Position numbers and translations under genes: made by a program
The notes under the pieces: generated by a model
What the model was told of the DNA's origin: nothing
Databases searched by the model: none
What the model saw: only the letters and a program-made list of their open reading frames with translations
Shown here: positions 15,502 through 23,850 of the stretch, one piece after another
Layout of the letters: each line of letters opens with the position of its first letter
Position numbering within the stretch: the first letter of the stretch is position 1
NCBI GenBank assembly: GCA_902494035.1
Contig: CABURV010000024.1
Span: 1-27,233, forward strand
Direction of reading: 5' to 3'
From: an uncultured Collinsella sp.
GTDB lineage: Bacteria; Actinomycetota; Coriobacteriia; Coriobacteriales; Coriobacteriaceae
DNA: 27,233 bases

Positions 15502-16068
15502 ATGGATCTACACGAGCAGGGGATGAGCTCCCGTACGTTTGTAATCGCCGCCATTGTGTGCGTGCTGCTGCAGGTAGGCCTGGCACCGCAGATTTCCATT
15601 GCGGGCGGTCGCGTCAACTTCATGATTATCCTGGTGTGCCTAAGCGTGTTCTCGGGCGACCCGACCCGTGCCGTCGTGTGCGGTTTTTGCAGCGGGTTGT
15701 TCTATGACCTGTCCGCTGCCGTTCCGGTGGGCGTTATGTCGCTCCTGCTGACCGTGGGTTCTTTTGCCCTGGTGCACAGCGCTGTCGGTCAGACGGGCGG
15801 TACTCCGAGTGCGCGCGGCATCACGGTGGGCGCCTTCGCGCTCGTCATTAATGTGATTTACAGCATCATCTTGCTGTTTATGGGTTTGGAGACGAGCTTT
15901 GTCGTGGCGATCTTTGGGCATGCGCTGCCGTCTTCGATCCTGACGGGTCTGGTTGCCATTCCGTTTTTGATGTCCGGCGTCGTGCCGCAGTCCGGCTATG
16001 GATTCTCCGCACGTGGCGGACGCCAGACGGGTATGCGCTTTAAGCCCAAGACCCGCAAGCTCAAATAG
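15502..16068 (+). CDS. mreD: Rod-shape-determining protein MreD
   Basis: A 188-residue, strongly hydrophobic protein with five to six predicted membrane segments. It includes the family-like INFMIILVCLSVFSGD / GFCSGLFYDL pattern (here VNFMIILVCLS and GFCSGLFYDLSAAVPVG). A basic C-terminal tail follows. It is the partner of MreC in the rod complex. Two in-frame ATGs exist. The one at 15496 sits 1 nt after the GGGGG SD, too close to be used, while the one at 15502 has 7-nt spacing, so I use it. The SD includes the mreC stop codon. The identification leans on position as well as sequence, because MreD is poorly conserved. Confidence 0.9.
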   Translation: MDLHEQGMSSRTFVIAAIVCVLLQVGLAPQISIAGGRVNFMIILVCLSVFSGDPTRAVVCGFCSGLFYDLSAAVPVGVMSLLLTVGSFALVHSAVGQTGGTPSARGITVGAFALVINVIYSIILLFMGLETSFVVAIFGHALPSSILTGLVAIPFLMSGVVPQSGYGFSARGGRQTGMRFKPKTRKLK

Positions 16069-16081
16069 GGGAGGCCCGTAG

Positions 16082-18151
16082 ATGTCTTCCCAGTTGACGG
16101 TTATTATCGCCGGTATCGTGCTGGTTGTGGCCATCGTGGTCGCGCTGGTCATCATGCGTCGCGGCGATTCCCGTTTTACCTACGATACGCAGCATGGAAC
16201 GGCCCCGCGCGCCACCGAGGGCGAGGGCAATACAGCGGCGACCGCCTTTAAGGGCCGCTTTTCCATCCTCACCGCGGGTGTGGGCGCGATGTTTGCGGCG
16301 CTCGCCGTCAAGCTGTGGGGCATGCAGATGGTCTCGTCGGACTATTACGAGAAGCAGGCTAATAGCAATCAGACTCGCACCGTTACCACTCCCGCTGTGC
16401 GCGGCCGCATCCTCGACCGCAATGGCGTGGCGCTTGTCCAGAACCGTCCCTCACTTGCTGTCGTGGCCTACCGCGACCTTGCCGAGGATGAGGTTCTGGT
16501 TCGCCATCTTGCCAACGTGCTTGGAATGCCTTACGTGGCGGTCCTTCGCAATATTCAGGACAATACAGAGGGCGCCCAGAGCCTGCATACCATCGCGACG
16601 GACGTCCGTCGCTCCACGGTTGCCTATATCAAGGAACACGCCGGCGAGTTCCCGGGCGTCAAGATTGCCGAGCGTACCGAGCGCCAGTATCCATATGGCG
16701 AGACGGCATGCCATATCTTGGGCTATACCGGCACCATCACCTCCGAGCAGCTCGAGGCTCAGAATAAGAAAACCTCTGGCGATGATGATGCTTCTGCTGG
16801 CAAGATTACGTACCAGTCGGGCGATATCGTGGGCCAGGCGGGCGTTGAGAGCTACTACGAAAATCTGCTGCAGGGTATTCGTGGCGAGCAGACCGTCAAG
16901 GTCGATGCCTCAGGCAATGTGACCGGTCAGGCCGGCGCCGTGCCCGCGAAGGCCGGCTCCGACATTAAGCTCACGCTCGACCTTAAGATCCAACAGGCCT
17001 GCGAGACGGCACTGGCGAGCGCTATCGAGCTTGCCAAGACCACTGGCTACAGCAATGCCGGTAACGGCGCTGTGGTGTGTCTCGATCCCAACAATGGGGA
17101 GATCCTGGGCATGGCGAGCGAGCCCAAGTTCGATCCGTCTGTCTTTATCGGCGGCGTCTCAAATGACGTGTGGACCGAGCTCAATGATGACAAGGGTTCG
17201 CACCCGCTGCTCAACCGCGCCATTAGCGGGCAGTACATGTCGGCCTCGACCATCAAGCCGCTCTCGGCGCTGGCCGGTCTTGAGTTTGGAACCTACACTT
17301 CAACGCAGACAACCAACTGCACGGGCTATTGGACGGGCCTGGGCAAGGCTTGGGGCAAGCGCTGCTGGTTGACGTCTGGCCACGGCACCATGACGCTGCA
17401 GTCGGGTATCGCCAACTCGTGCGACCCCGTCTTCTACGACATGGGCAAGGCGTTCTTTTATGACGAGCAACATCCCGAGGGCCTGCAGGAGGTCTTTCGT
17501 CGCTGGGGTCTAGGCAAGACCTGCGGTATCGATCTGCCGAGTGAGGGCGCGGGCCGTATTCCCGATGCCGAGTGGAAAGAGTCGTACTTCACCGACGCCT
17601 CTGCCGAGGACCGCAAGTGGAATGCCGGCGATATGACCAATATTGCCATCGGCCAGGGCGACATCCTGGTGACGCCCCTGCAGATGGCGTGCGCCTATAT
17701 GGGTCTTGCCAACGGCGGCAAACAGTACGTGCCTCATGTGTTTTTGTCTGCCGTGTCGCGCGATGGCGACGGCGATGCCTATAAGTACAACGGCAAGGGC
17801 AAGAAGAAGCGCCTGGAGGCCAAGATCAACAGCGATTCGGATTTGGCTCTTGTTCGCAACGGCATGCACGACGTGATTTACACGGCATCGACGTCCCTGG
17901 CGGCTCACTTTGGCACCCTGACGCCCCAGGTATACGGCAAGTCGGGCACGGGCGAGAAAAGCGGCGAGGACGAATACGCGTGGTTCTGCGCCTATGCACC
18001 GGCCGATGATCCCAAGTATGTCATCGCTACTGTCCTGGAGCAGGGCGGCGGCGGCTCAGATACCGCGATGCATGTCGTGCGCGACGTGCTCGGTGTGATT
18101 TATGACGAGCCCGATACCTCTTCGGCCTCGGGCGATTCTTCGGTTCGATAG
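16082..18151 (+). CDS. mrdA: Penicillin-binding protein 2 (elongasome transpeptidase)
   Basis: A 689-residue class B PBP that crosslinks peptidoglycan with RodA. The catalytic motifs are in order: STIK (Ser389 nucleophile, Lys392), SCD (446-448, the SxD variant typical of PBP2) and KSGT (620-623). The dimerisation/pedestal region starts at VRGRILDRNGVAL, the canonical class B entry motif. Unusually, there are two N-terminal hydrophobic segments, about residues 6-25 and 61-80, separated by a polar 35-residue loop; most PBP2 proteins have one. The residues before the nucleophile read YMSAS rather than the common PGS. The ATG has a GGGGAGG SD overlapping the mreD stop codon. The gap to rodA is 9 bp. 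Confidence 0.95.
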   Translation: MSSQLTVIIAGIVLVVAIVVALVIMRRGDSRFTYDTQHGTAPRATEGEGNTAATAFKGRFSILTAGVGAMFAALAVKLWGMQMVSSDYYEKQANSNQTRTVTTPAVRGRILDRNGVALVQNRPSLAVVAYRDLAEDEVLVRHLANVLGMPYVAVLRNIQDNTEGAQSLHTIATDVRRSTVAYIKEHAGEFPGVKIAERTERQYPYGETACHILGYTGTITSEQLEAQNKKTSGDDDASAGKITYQSGDIVGQAGVESYYENLLQGIRGEQTVKVDASGNVTGQAGAVPAKAGSDIKLTLDLKIQQACETALASAIELAKTTGYSNAGNGAVVCLDPNNGEILGMASEPKFDPSVFIGGVSNDVWTELNDDKGSHPLLNRAISGQYMSASTIKPLSALAGLEFGTYTSTQTTNCTGYWTGLGKAWGKRCWLTSGHGTMTLQSGIANSCDPVFYDMGKAFFYDEQHPEGLQEVFRRWGLGKTCGIDLPSEGAGRIPDAEWKESYFTDASAEDRKWNAGDMTNIAIGQGDILVTPLQMACAYMGLANGGKQYVPHVFLSAVSRDGDGDAYKYNGKGKKKRLEAKINSDSDLALVRNGMHDVIYTASTSLAAHFGTLTPQVYGKSGTGEKSGEDEYAWFCAYAPADDPKYVIATVLEQGGGGSDTAMHVVRDVLGVIYDEPDTSSASGDSSVR

Positions 18152-18160
18152 GAGGTTGCG

Positions 18161-19387
18161 ATGGATTTTTCTCCGGCGGATCTGTTCCGTTCAACCAAGA
18201 CCGGCTCTCGCAGCAGCCTGGACCGCGTCAACAAGCAACTTTCGGCCTCGCGCGGCACGTTTCGCCAAAAGGTGCATATCGGTGTGCTCGTGGCTACTGT
18301 GGCGCTCGTCGCCTACGGTGCCATCATTATCTGGTCGGCTTCGCAGTTTAAGGCCGATGCTTCGTTCTCACGCCATCTGCTGGGAATTGGTATCGGAGCG
18401 GTGCTGGCGGTGCTCGTCTGGCGAACCGACCTGCGCGGTATTTCCAATTTCTCGACGGCGTTGCTCGTCATCGACCTGATCGTGATCTTCTCGCCCAAGA
18501 TTCCGGGTCTGTCCTATACGGGCGGTCTGGGCATGACGGGTTGGATCAAGATTCCCGGTATCGGCTTGACATTCCAGCCGGTTGAGCTTGCCAAGCTCAT
18601 CACCATCTTCTTTATTGCTACGCTTGGCTCGCAGTATAACGGTCGCATCGATACCGTTCGCGACTACGTCAAGCTCTGCGGCATGCTGTCCATTCCGTTT
18701 TTGGCCGTCGTTGCCATGGGTGACCTGGGCTCGGGCCTGGTCGTGCTGGTTTCGGGCGCCATCGTCATCTGCATGAGCGGTGCACGCCGCGAATGGGTGC
18801 TGTCGACCCTGGCCCTGCTCGTGGGCCTGGTGGCCCTCGTCCTGGCGCTTGATTCGGTCTTTGATTCGTTGCTCGGCCACGATGTGCTCATCAAGCAGTA
18901 TCAGATGAACCGTCTGACGGTCTTTATCGACCCCGATAATGCCGATTTGGACGATGCCTACAACCTGCAGCAGTCGCTTATCGCCGTTGGCTCGGGCGGC
19001 TTCTTTGGTAAGGGCCTGGGGCATGCGACGCAGTCGGCCGGCGGCTTTCTGCCTGAGTTCCACACCGACTTCGTCTTCGCCTTCCTGTCCGAGACCTTTG
19101 GCTTTTGCGGTTCCTTTTTGCTCCTGTGCCTCTACGTGCTGCTGATCTTTTCGACGATTCGCGTCGCCTTTAAGTGCGAGTCGCTGTTTTTGCGTCTTTC
19201 GTGTGTGGGCATCGTTGGCATGTGGGCGTTCCAGACTTTCGAAAACATCGGCATGTGCATCGGCATGATGCCGATTACCGGTATTCCGCTACCGTTTATT
19301 AGCTTCGGTTCGTCTTCGATGATGATTCAGCTGCTGACGGTGGGTATCGTACAATCCATATGGCGGCATCGTTCGGGCGCCGCGTAA
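18161..19387 (+). CDS. rodA: RodA, SEDS-family peptidoglycan glycosyltransferase
   Basis: A 408-residue polytopic membrane enzyme that polymerises lipid II together with PBP2. Family landmarks are FQPVELAKL, LPEFHTDFVF (with Asp303 in the position of the essential aspartate of SEDS glycosyltransferases) and a C-terminal GIPLPFISFGSSS block. Around ten hydrophobic segments are visible. A ~40-residue polar, basic N-terminal extension precedes the first span. The ATG has a perfect TAGGAGG SD that contains the mrdA stop codon, so the two partner enzymes are probably translated in a coupled way. FtsW is the alternative SEDS type, but the position directly after PBP2 and mreBCD supports RodA. Confidence 0.95.
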   Translation: MDFSPADLFRSTKTGSRSSLDRVNKQLSASRGTFRQKVHIGVLVATVALVAYGAIIIWSASQFKADASFSRHLLGIGIGAVLAVLVWRTDLRGISNFSTALLVIDLIVIFSPKIPGLSYTGGLGMTGWIKIPGIGLTFQPVELAKLITIFFIATLGSQYNGRIDTVRDYVKLCGMLSIPFLAVVAMGDLGSGLVVLVSGAIVICMSGARREWVLSTLALLVGLVALVLALDSVFDSLLGHDVLIKQYQMNRLTVFIDPDNADLDDAYNLQQSLIAVGSGGFFGKGLGHATQSAGGFLPEFHTDFVFAFLSETFGFCGSFLLLCLYVLLIFSTIRVAFKCESLFLRLSCVGIVGMWAFQTFENIGMCIGMMPITGIPLPFISFGSSSMMIQLLTVGIVQSIWRHRSGAA

Positions 19388-19405
19388 CCGCTGGAGGGGT
19401 TTGCT

Positions 19406-20335
19406 ATGAAAATTCCCGTAGATAAGCTGACCCGCGCTTTTAAGATGGGCGCGTCCGTTAAGAAGGATTCCGATACGCCGGTGCGCGTCTCGGTCTATCT
19501 GGATTCGTCCGCCTCGCGCTTTCTGGCCGAGACGGTGCGTGACGCCTTTGTGCCGCAGACGACCTCGGGCATTGTGCGCGTCGAGCGTCTGCGGGAGGAG
19601 CGAATTGCTCCAAAGACCGATACCGATGTGGTGCTGGTGCTCTCGTGTGGTTCCGACCGCTTGGAGAGTGCCGTGCAGGAGCTCGTGATCGCCGGCGCGC
19701 CCGTGTGCGTGCTTGCCGAGTCTGCTGTGGAGGTGCCGTTTATCGAGGAGTCCACGCCCATGCTCGGCGTGGTAGCGGCAATCGATAAGACGTATCTGCT
19801 CGAGACGCTTGCCCGCTGGATTCTCGATCGCACCGACAAGGAAACGGCTTTTGCGGCGAACTTTGCCTTCATGCGCATCGCGGCGGCCAACCGTATCATC
19901 ACCTCGTGCGCGCTCACCAATATGGCGACCGGTGCGCTGGTGTTTTTGCCGGGCGCCGATTATCCCGTTATGGCGCTGGCGCAGGTGGGCATGCTCTTTG
20001 AGCTCGCTGCCGTCTTTGGACGCGGCATTAAGCCCGAGCGCGGCTACGAGGTCGCGGGCGTGCTTGCCGGCGGTCTTGTGATCCGCGCGGTCACCCGCGC
20101 GCTCGTCAAGCAGACGCCGCATATTGGGTTTGCCGTCAAGGCGCTCACTGCTGCCGCGGGCACCTATGGCATGGGCCGTGCGCTCGTTTCGCTCTACGAG
20201 CGCGATGTCGACTACAGCCGTGCCAACGAGGTGGTCACTGCCACGTTCTCCCGCGTTCGCGATCTGGTGACCACGGTCGTGGGCGCTACCCGTCCTATGG
20301 CGTCCTATCAGGACGCATCAGATCTCGCTGCTTAG
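19406..20335 (+). CDS. DUF697-like membrane-associated protein, function unknown
   Basis: A 309-residue protein. Residues 25-130 form a soluble alternating alpha/beta-looking domain (VRVSVYLD, TDVVLVLSCG, APVCVLAES strands). Residues about 160-270 are helical, with hydrophobic stretches and the LTNMATGALVFLPGADYPVMA then AGVLAGG pattern, which resembles the DUF697 (YcjF-like) membrane domain often linked to small GTPases. No GTP-binding P-loop is visible here. The ATG has a GGAGGGG SD and begins 18 bp after rodA, so it belongs to the elongasome transcript. It may therefore act in the envelope, but its role is unknown and the family match is by eye. Confidence 0.75.
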   Translation: MKIPVDKLTRAFKMGASVKKDSDTPVRVSVYLDSSASRFLAETVRDAFVPQTTSGIVRVERLREERIAPKTDTDVVLVLSCGSDRLESAVQELVIAGAPVCVLAESAVEVPFIEESTPMLGVVAAIDKTYLLETLARWILDRTDKETAFAANFAFMRIAAANRIITSCALTNMATGALVFLPGADYPVMALAQVGMLFELAAVFGRGIKPERGYEVAGVLAGGLVIRAVTRALVKQTPHIGFAVKALTAAAGTYGMGRALVSLYERDVDYSRANEVVTATFSRVRDLVTTVVGATRPMASYQDASDLAA

Positions 20336-20345
20336 GGGTTTTCCG

Positions 20346-22223
20346 TTGCGCGTTGCATACCAAGACTGTTTTCATTTAATTGAGCCGTTGCTCGCCAAGG
20401 TCGAGAAGCCGAGTCGCTATATCGATCACGAGTGGGGCACGCTTTTCAAGGCCGATGCCGATTACCGTTGTTGTCTGATCTATCCGGACGTATACGAGGT
20501 CGGTCTGCCCAACCAGGGTATCGCCATCCTCTACAACATCCTTAACCAGGCCGAGGGCATCTCCTGCGAGCGCGGCTATGTGCCGTGGCCCGATATGGGC
20601 GACGCCATGCGCGAGGCGGGTATTCCGCTGCTATCGCTCGAGGGTGCAGCGCCGGTCGCTTCGTTTGATATCGTCGGTCTGCATGTGCCGCACGAGATGG
20701 CGGTGACGAACTTCCTCGAGGCTTTGGACCTCGCTGGCATTCCGCTGTTAGCGGCCGACCGAGGTGAAGACGACCCAATCATCATCGCCGGCGGTCCCTC
20801 GGTGTACAACCCCGAGCCGTACGCGGCCTTCTTCGATGCCATCCTCATCGGTGAGGGCGAGGAATCGCTGCTCGAGACCTGCCAGCTGCATCGCCGCCTG
20901 CGTGACGAAGGGGTCCCGCGCGCGCAGATTGTCGAGCAGCTTGCATCCATTGCCGGCAACTACGTGCCGTCGCTCTATGAGGTTCGTCACGACGAGCCCT
21001 GCTCGCCGCATGGCTACACCGTGCCGCGTGAGGGCAAGGATGCGCCGACCGTGGTCTACAAGCGCGTCGTCGAGGATTTCGGCGCCACGAATCCGCTGTC
21101 GCAGTCGTGCGTGCCCTATGCACAGCTGGTTCACGACCGCCTGTCTATCGAGATCCTGCGCGGCTGCGCCCGCGGCTGTCGTTTTTGCCAGGCCGGCATG
21201 ACGTATCGCCCGGTGCGCGAGCGCTCGGCCGACCAGATCGTCTCGTCGGTGATTCAGGGTCTGGAAAAGACCGGCTATGACGAGGTGTCGCTGACCTCGC
21301 TCTCCACGACCGACCATTCCTGCATTCGCGACGTGCTCGGCAGGCTCAACCGTCGCCTGGAGGATACGGGTATTCGCGTGTCTATTCCGTCACAGCGCCT
21401 GGATTCGTTTGGCGTGGATATGGCCGAGTCGGTTGCCGGCGAAAAGAAGGGCGGCCTGACGTTCGCGCCCGAGGCCGGCAGCCAGCGCATGCGCGACATC
21501 ATTAACAAGAACGTGACCGAGGAGGACCTGGACCGTGCGGCCAAGGCGGCCTTCGAGGCCGGCTGGAACCGCATGAAGCTCTACTTTATGATGGGCCTTC
21601 CCGGCGAGCGCGACGAGGACATCGTGGCCATCGCCAATCTGGCTGATCACGTACTGGAGCTCGGTCGTTCCGTGGTGCCCAAGGCTCGTCGCGGCTCGAT
21701 CTCGGTGTCCATCTCGGTTTCGGTCTTTATCCCCAAGGCTGCCACGCCGTTCCAGTGGTGCCCGCAGCTCGACTACGACGACGTCAAGCGTCGCCAGAAG
21801 CTGCTTGTCACGAGCGTTCGCAACCGTGCCGTCCGCGTGCATTACCACGATGCCGAGACCTCGCTGATTGAGGCCGCGCTGTCCCGCGCCGGTCGTGACA
21901 TGACGCCCGTCATCATCGATGCTTGGCGCGCGGGCTCTCGCTTTGACGCCTGGGTAGAGCATTTCTCGCTCGATAACTGGAAGGAGGCTGCTGCCAAAAA
22001 CGGCATCGACCTCAATGAGCTCGTGCACCTGCCCTACGAGTTGGACTGGCGCCTGCCGTGGGAGCACGTGAGCCCCGGCTGCACGCGCGGCTTCCTCGAG
22101 CGCGAGTACCGTCGCTCGCTCGAGGGCGTCACGACTCCCGACTGCACCCGCACGTCGTGCACCGGCTGCGGGATCTGCCCCACGCTCCACGCCAAGAATG
22201 TATTGATGGGTGATCGCGCATGA
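20346..22223 (+). CDS. B12-binding / radical SAM protein (TIGR03960-like), function unknown
   Basis: A 625-residue protein with an N-terminal B12-binding-like alpha/beta domain (about 40-190). A radical SAM domain follows, with the iron-sulfur motif CARGCRFC (Cys274, Cys278, Cys281) in the context ILRGC...QAGMTYRPVRER typical of TIGR03960. The SAM-binding region includes LTFAPEAGSQRMR. A C-terminal cysteine cluster (Cys600, 605, 608, 611) may bind a second metal or cluster. The start is TTG with an AGGGG SD that contains the preceding stop codon. The stop overlaps the next gene by 4 bp (ATGA). The family is widespread next to its DUF2344 partner and rplU. The substrate is not known to me. Confidence 0.92.
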   Translation: MRVAYQDCFHLIEPLLAKVEKPSRYIDHEWGTLFKADADYRCCLIYPDVYEVGLPNQGIAILYNILNQAEGISCERGYVPWPDMGDAMREAGIPLLSLEGAAPVASFDIVGLHVPHEMAVTNFLEALDLAGIPLLAADRGEDDPIIIAGGPSVYNPEPYAAFFDAILIGEGEESLLETCQLHRRLRDEGVPRAQIVEQLASIAGNYVPSLYEVRHDEPCSPHGYTVPREGKDAPTVVYKRVVEDFGATNPLSQSCVPYAQLVHDRLSIEILRGCARGCRFCQAGMTYRPVRERSADQIVSSVIQGLEKTGYDEVSLTSLSTTDHSCIRDVLGRLNRRLEDTGIRVSIPSQRLDSFGVDMAESVAGEKKGGLTFAPEAGSQRMRDIINKNVTEEDLDRAAKAAFEAGWNRMKLYFMMGLPGERDEDIVAIANLADHVLELGRSVVPKARRGSISVSISVSVFIPKAATPFQWCPQLDYDDVKRRQKLLVTSVRNRAVRVHYHDAETSLIEAALSRAGRDMTPVIIDAWRAGSRFDAWVEHFSLDNWKEAAAKNGIDLNELVHLPYELDWRLPWEHVSPGCTRGFLEREYRRSLEGVTTPDCTRTSCTGCGICPTLHAKNVLMGDRA

Positions 22224-23032
22224 GTGAGCGCCTGACCGACAACCCCTCGCTCTTTAGGCTTCGTGTTCGCTATGGCAAGCGCGATCGCCTTAAGTACCTG
22301 GGCCATCTCGAAGTGATCCATACCATTGAGCGCATCGTGCGCCGTGCGGGACTTCCCTATGCCGTTACGCAGGGCTTCTCTCCGCACATGCGCGTGGGCT
22401 TCTCTTCGGCGCTACCGGTTGGTACGTCGTCGACCTGCGAGTGGTATGACCTGTTTATGACCGAGTTCGTGGCGCTCGACGAGGCGTTTGGGCGCCTGGC
22501 TGCGGCGTCTCCGGCCGATCTGGCGCCCATCGAGGCGGCGTACATCGACGTGCGCACGCCGGCGTTGACGGCGCAGCTCACGCGCCTGTCGTATCGCATC
22601 GACCTGCACTTGGATCCCGAGGCGCCCGTAAGCGCCGACGAGGTGCGTCGTGCGATCGACACGTTGCGCGCGGACCATGGCATCGACTACGCGCGCGGAA
22701 AAAAGAGCAAGCGCTTGGATTTGGATCACACGCTCGTTGGCTATGAGCTCACGGCGGGGGAGCGCCCGGACCATTTGGTACTCATGCTCGACACCCATGC
22801 CGACAACGAGGGCTCCATGCGTCCGGAAATTTTGCTTTCTGCTGCTGATGTTTTGTTGCAGGGCTTGACCCCGGGCGTGGATGCACCTATTGTTTCCACC
22901 GGTATGCAAGACCTCGTGACCATCTGCTCCTACGATGTCGAGCGTCAGAATCAAGCATGCGAGGACGACGAGGGCCGACTCGTCAGCCCCATACCTGTGC
23001 GAACTTGTGGATTTGCTCCACATACTCGTTGA
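22220..23032 (+). CDS. TIGR03936 / DUF2344 protein, radical-SAM partner
   Basis: A 270-residue soluble protein beginning with the family hallmark RVRYGKRDRLKYLGHLE, followed by the GLPYAVTQGFSPHMRVGFSSALPVG block. In many genomes this family is either fused to, or directly follows, the TIGR03960 radical SAM protein, exactly as here with a 4-bp ATGA overlap that implies coupled translation and near-equal amounts. The residual C-terminus has no recognisable motif. The 3' end overlaps the -35 of the rplU promoter. The biochemical role is unknown; association with tRNA/rRNA metabolism has been suggested from neighbourhood only. Confidence 0.9.
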   Translation: MSERLTDNPSLFRLRVRYGKRDRLKYLGHLEVIHTIERIVRRAGLPYAVTQGFSPHMRVGFSSALPVGTSSTCEWYDLFMTEFVALDEAFGRLAAASPADLAPIEAAYIDVRTPALTAQLTRLSYRIDLHLDPEAPVSADEVRRAIDTLRADHGIDYARGKKSKRLDLDHTLVGYELTAGERPDHLVLMLDTHADNEGSMRPEILLSAADVLLQGLTPGVDAPIVSTGMQDLVTICSYDVERQNQACEDDEGRLVSPIPVRTCGFAPHTR

Positions 23033-23057
23033 CGGGGGTATTTTCGCCTGCTACTAT
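23029..23057 (+). promoter_or_regulatory. Promoter of the rplU-rpmA operon
   Basis: TTGACG (23029-23034), a 17-bp spacer and TACTAT (23052-23057) give a likely start near 23064. An overlapping TATATT (23055-23060) is an alternative -10. The -35 overlaps the stop codon of the upstream gene. The resulting leader is about 35 nt, too short for a known L21 leader RNA structure. Confidence 0.7.
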
Positions 23058-23099
23058 ATTCGGCTGTTGCACTAACTGATGCATGAAGGGCAAGTAAAC

Positions 23100-23474
23100 A
23101 TGTACGCAATCGTTAACACGGGCGGCAAGCAGTACAAGGTCGCCACCGACGATGTCATCACCGTCGAGAAGATCGAGGGCAATGAGGGCGACAAGGTCAC
23201 CCTGCCGGTTATCTTCCTCAACGATGGTAAGAAGATCGTCACCGATCCCGACAAGCTGGCCAAGGCCAAGGTTACCGCTCAGATCGTTGAGCAGTTCAAG
23301 GGCGAGAAGCAGCTGGTCTTCAAGTTCCACAAGCGTAAGCGCTATCGTCGTCTGAAGGGTCACCGTCAGCAGCTCACCAAGCTGAAGATCGTGAAGGTCC
23401 AGGCTACGTCCCGCGCCAAGAAGGCTGTCAAGGCAGAGGCCGAGGCTGTTGCCGAGGCTCCCGTCGCCGAGTAG
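23100..23474 (+). CDS. rplU: 50S ribosomal protein L21
   Basis: A 124-residue large-subunit protein that binds 23S rRNA. It has the family start YAIVNTGGKQYKV and the C-terminal signature FKFHKRKRYRRLKGHRQQLT, which gives the rRNA-binding basic face. The core matches the usual ~103 residues, and about 20 extra Ala/Glu/Val-rich residues follow (from KAEAEAVAEA on), an acidic tail common in high-GC Gram-positives. I chose the ATG at 23100, which aligns with other L21 proteins and has AAGGG 9 nt upstream. An upstream in-frame ATG at 23079 would add seven residues covering this SD. Confidence 0.98.
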   Translation: MYAIVNTGGKQYKVATDDVITVEKIEGNEGDKVTLPVIFLNDGKKIVTDPDKLAKAKVTAQIVEQFKGEKQLVFKFHKRKRYRRLKGHRQQLTKLKIVKVQATSRAKKAVKAEAEAVAEAPVAE

Positions 23475-23507
23475 ATTACACTCGTAACGAAAGAGTAGGT
23501 ATACACA

Positions 23508-23765
23508 ATGGCACACAAAAAAGGACTCGGTTCCTCCCGTAATGGCCGTGACTCCCGCGGTCAGCGCCTTGGCACGAAGCGCTTCGCCGGCCAGACGGTA
23601 ACCACGGGCACGATTCTCGTCCGTCAGCACGGCACGCACATCCACCCGGGTGAGAATGTTGGCCGTGGCAAGGACGACACGCTGTTCGCGCTGGTCGACG
23701 GTACCGTTGAGTTCCACAAGGGTATCAAGCACAGGGTCAGCGTACGCCCGCTCGCGAACGCGTAA
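23508..23765 (+). CDS. rpmA: 50S ribosomal protein L27
   Basis: An 85-residue large-subunit protein whose N-terminal tail reaches toward the peptidyl-transferase centre. The sequence starts MAHKKGLGSSRNGRDSRGQR and contains the GTILVRQHGTHIHPG and FALVDGTV blocks, a full-length match. There is no N-terminal cleavable extension of the Firmicutes type, so the Prp protease is not needed for maturation. It lies 33 bp after rplU with a weak AGTAGG SD and is followed by a terminator. Confidence 0.98.
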   Translation: MAHKKGLGSSRNGRDSRGQRLGTKRFAGQTVTTGTILVRQHGTHIHPGENVGRGKDDTLFALVDGTVEFHKGIKHRVSVRPLANA

Positions 23766-23790
23766 TTCACCCTTCATAGAGCACATATGT

Positions 23791-23834
23791 GGGAGGCACT
23801 TGAGTTTTAGGATTCAAGGGTCTCCCTCTTTTTT
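23791..23834 (+). terminator. Rho-independent terminator between rpmA and obgE
   Basis: A 13-bp stem with one A-G mismatch is formed by GGGAGGCACTTGA (23791-23803) and TCAAGGGTCTCCC (23814-23826), followed by TCTTTTTT. It ends 16 bp before the obgE start codon and directly before the obgE SD, so obgE must be served by read-through or by a promoter upstream of the hairpin. Confidence 0.85.
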
Positions 23835-23850
23835 GTAGGAGGCGATTCTG

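Noticed and set aside
23065..23099. L21 leader RNA
   Set aside because: The leader is about 35 nt and shows no stable structure by eye.
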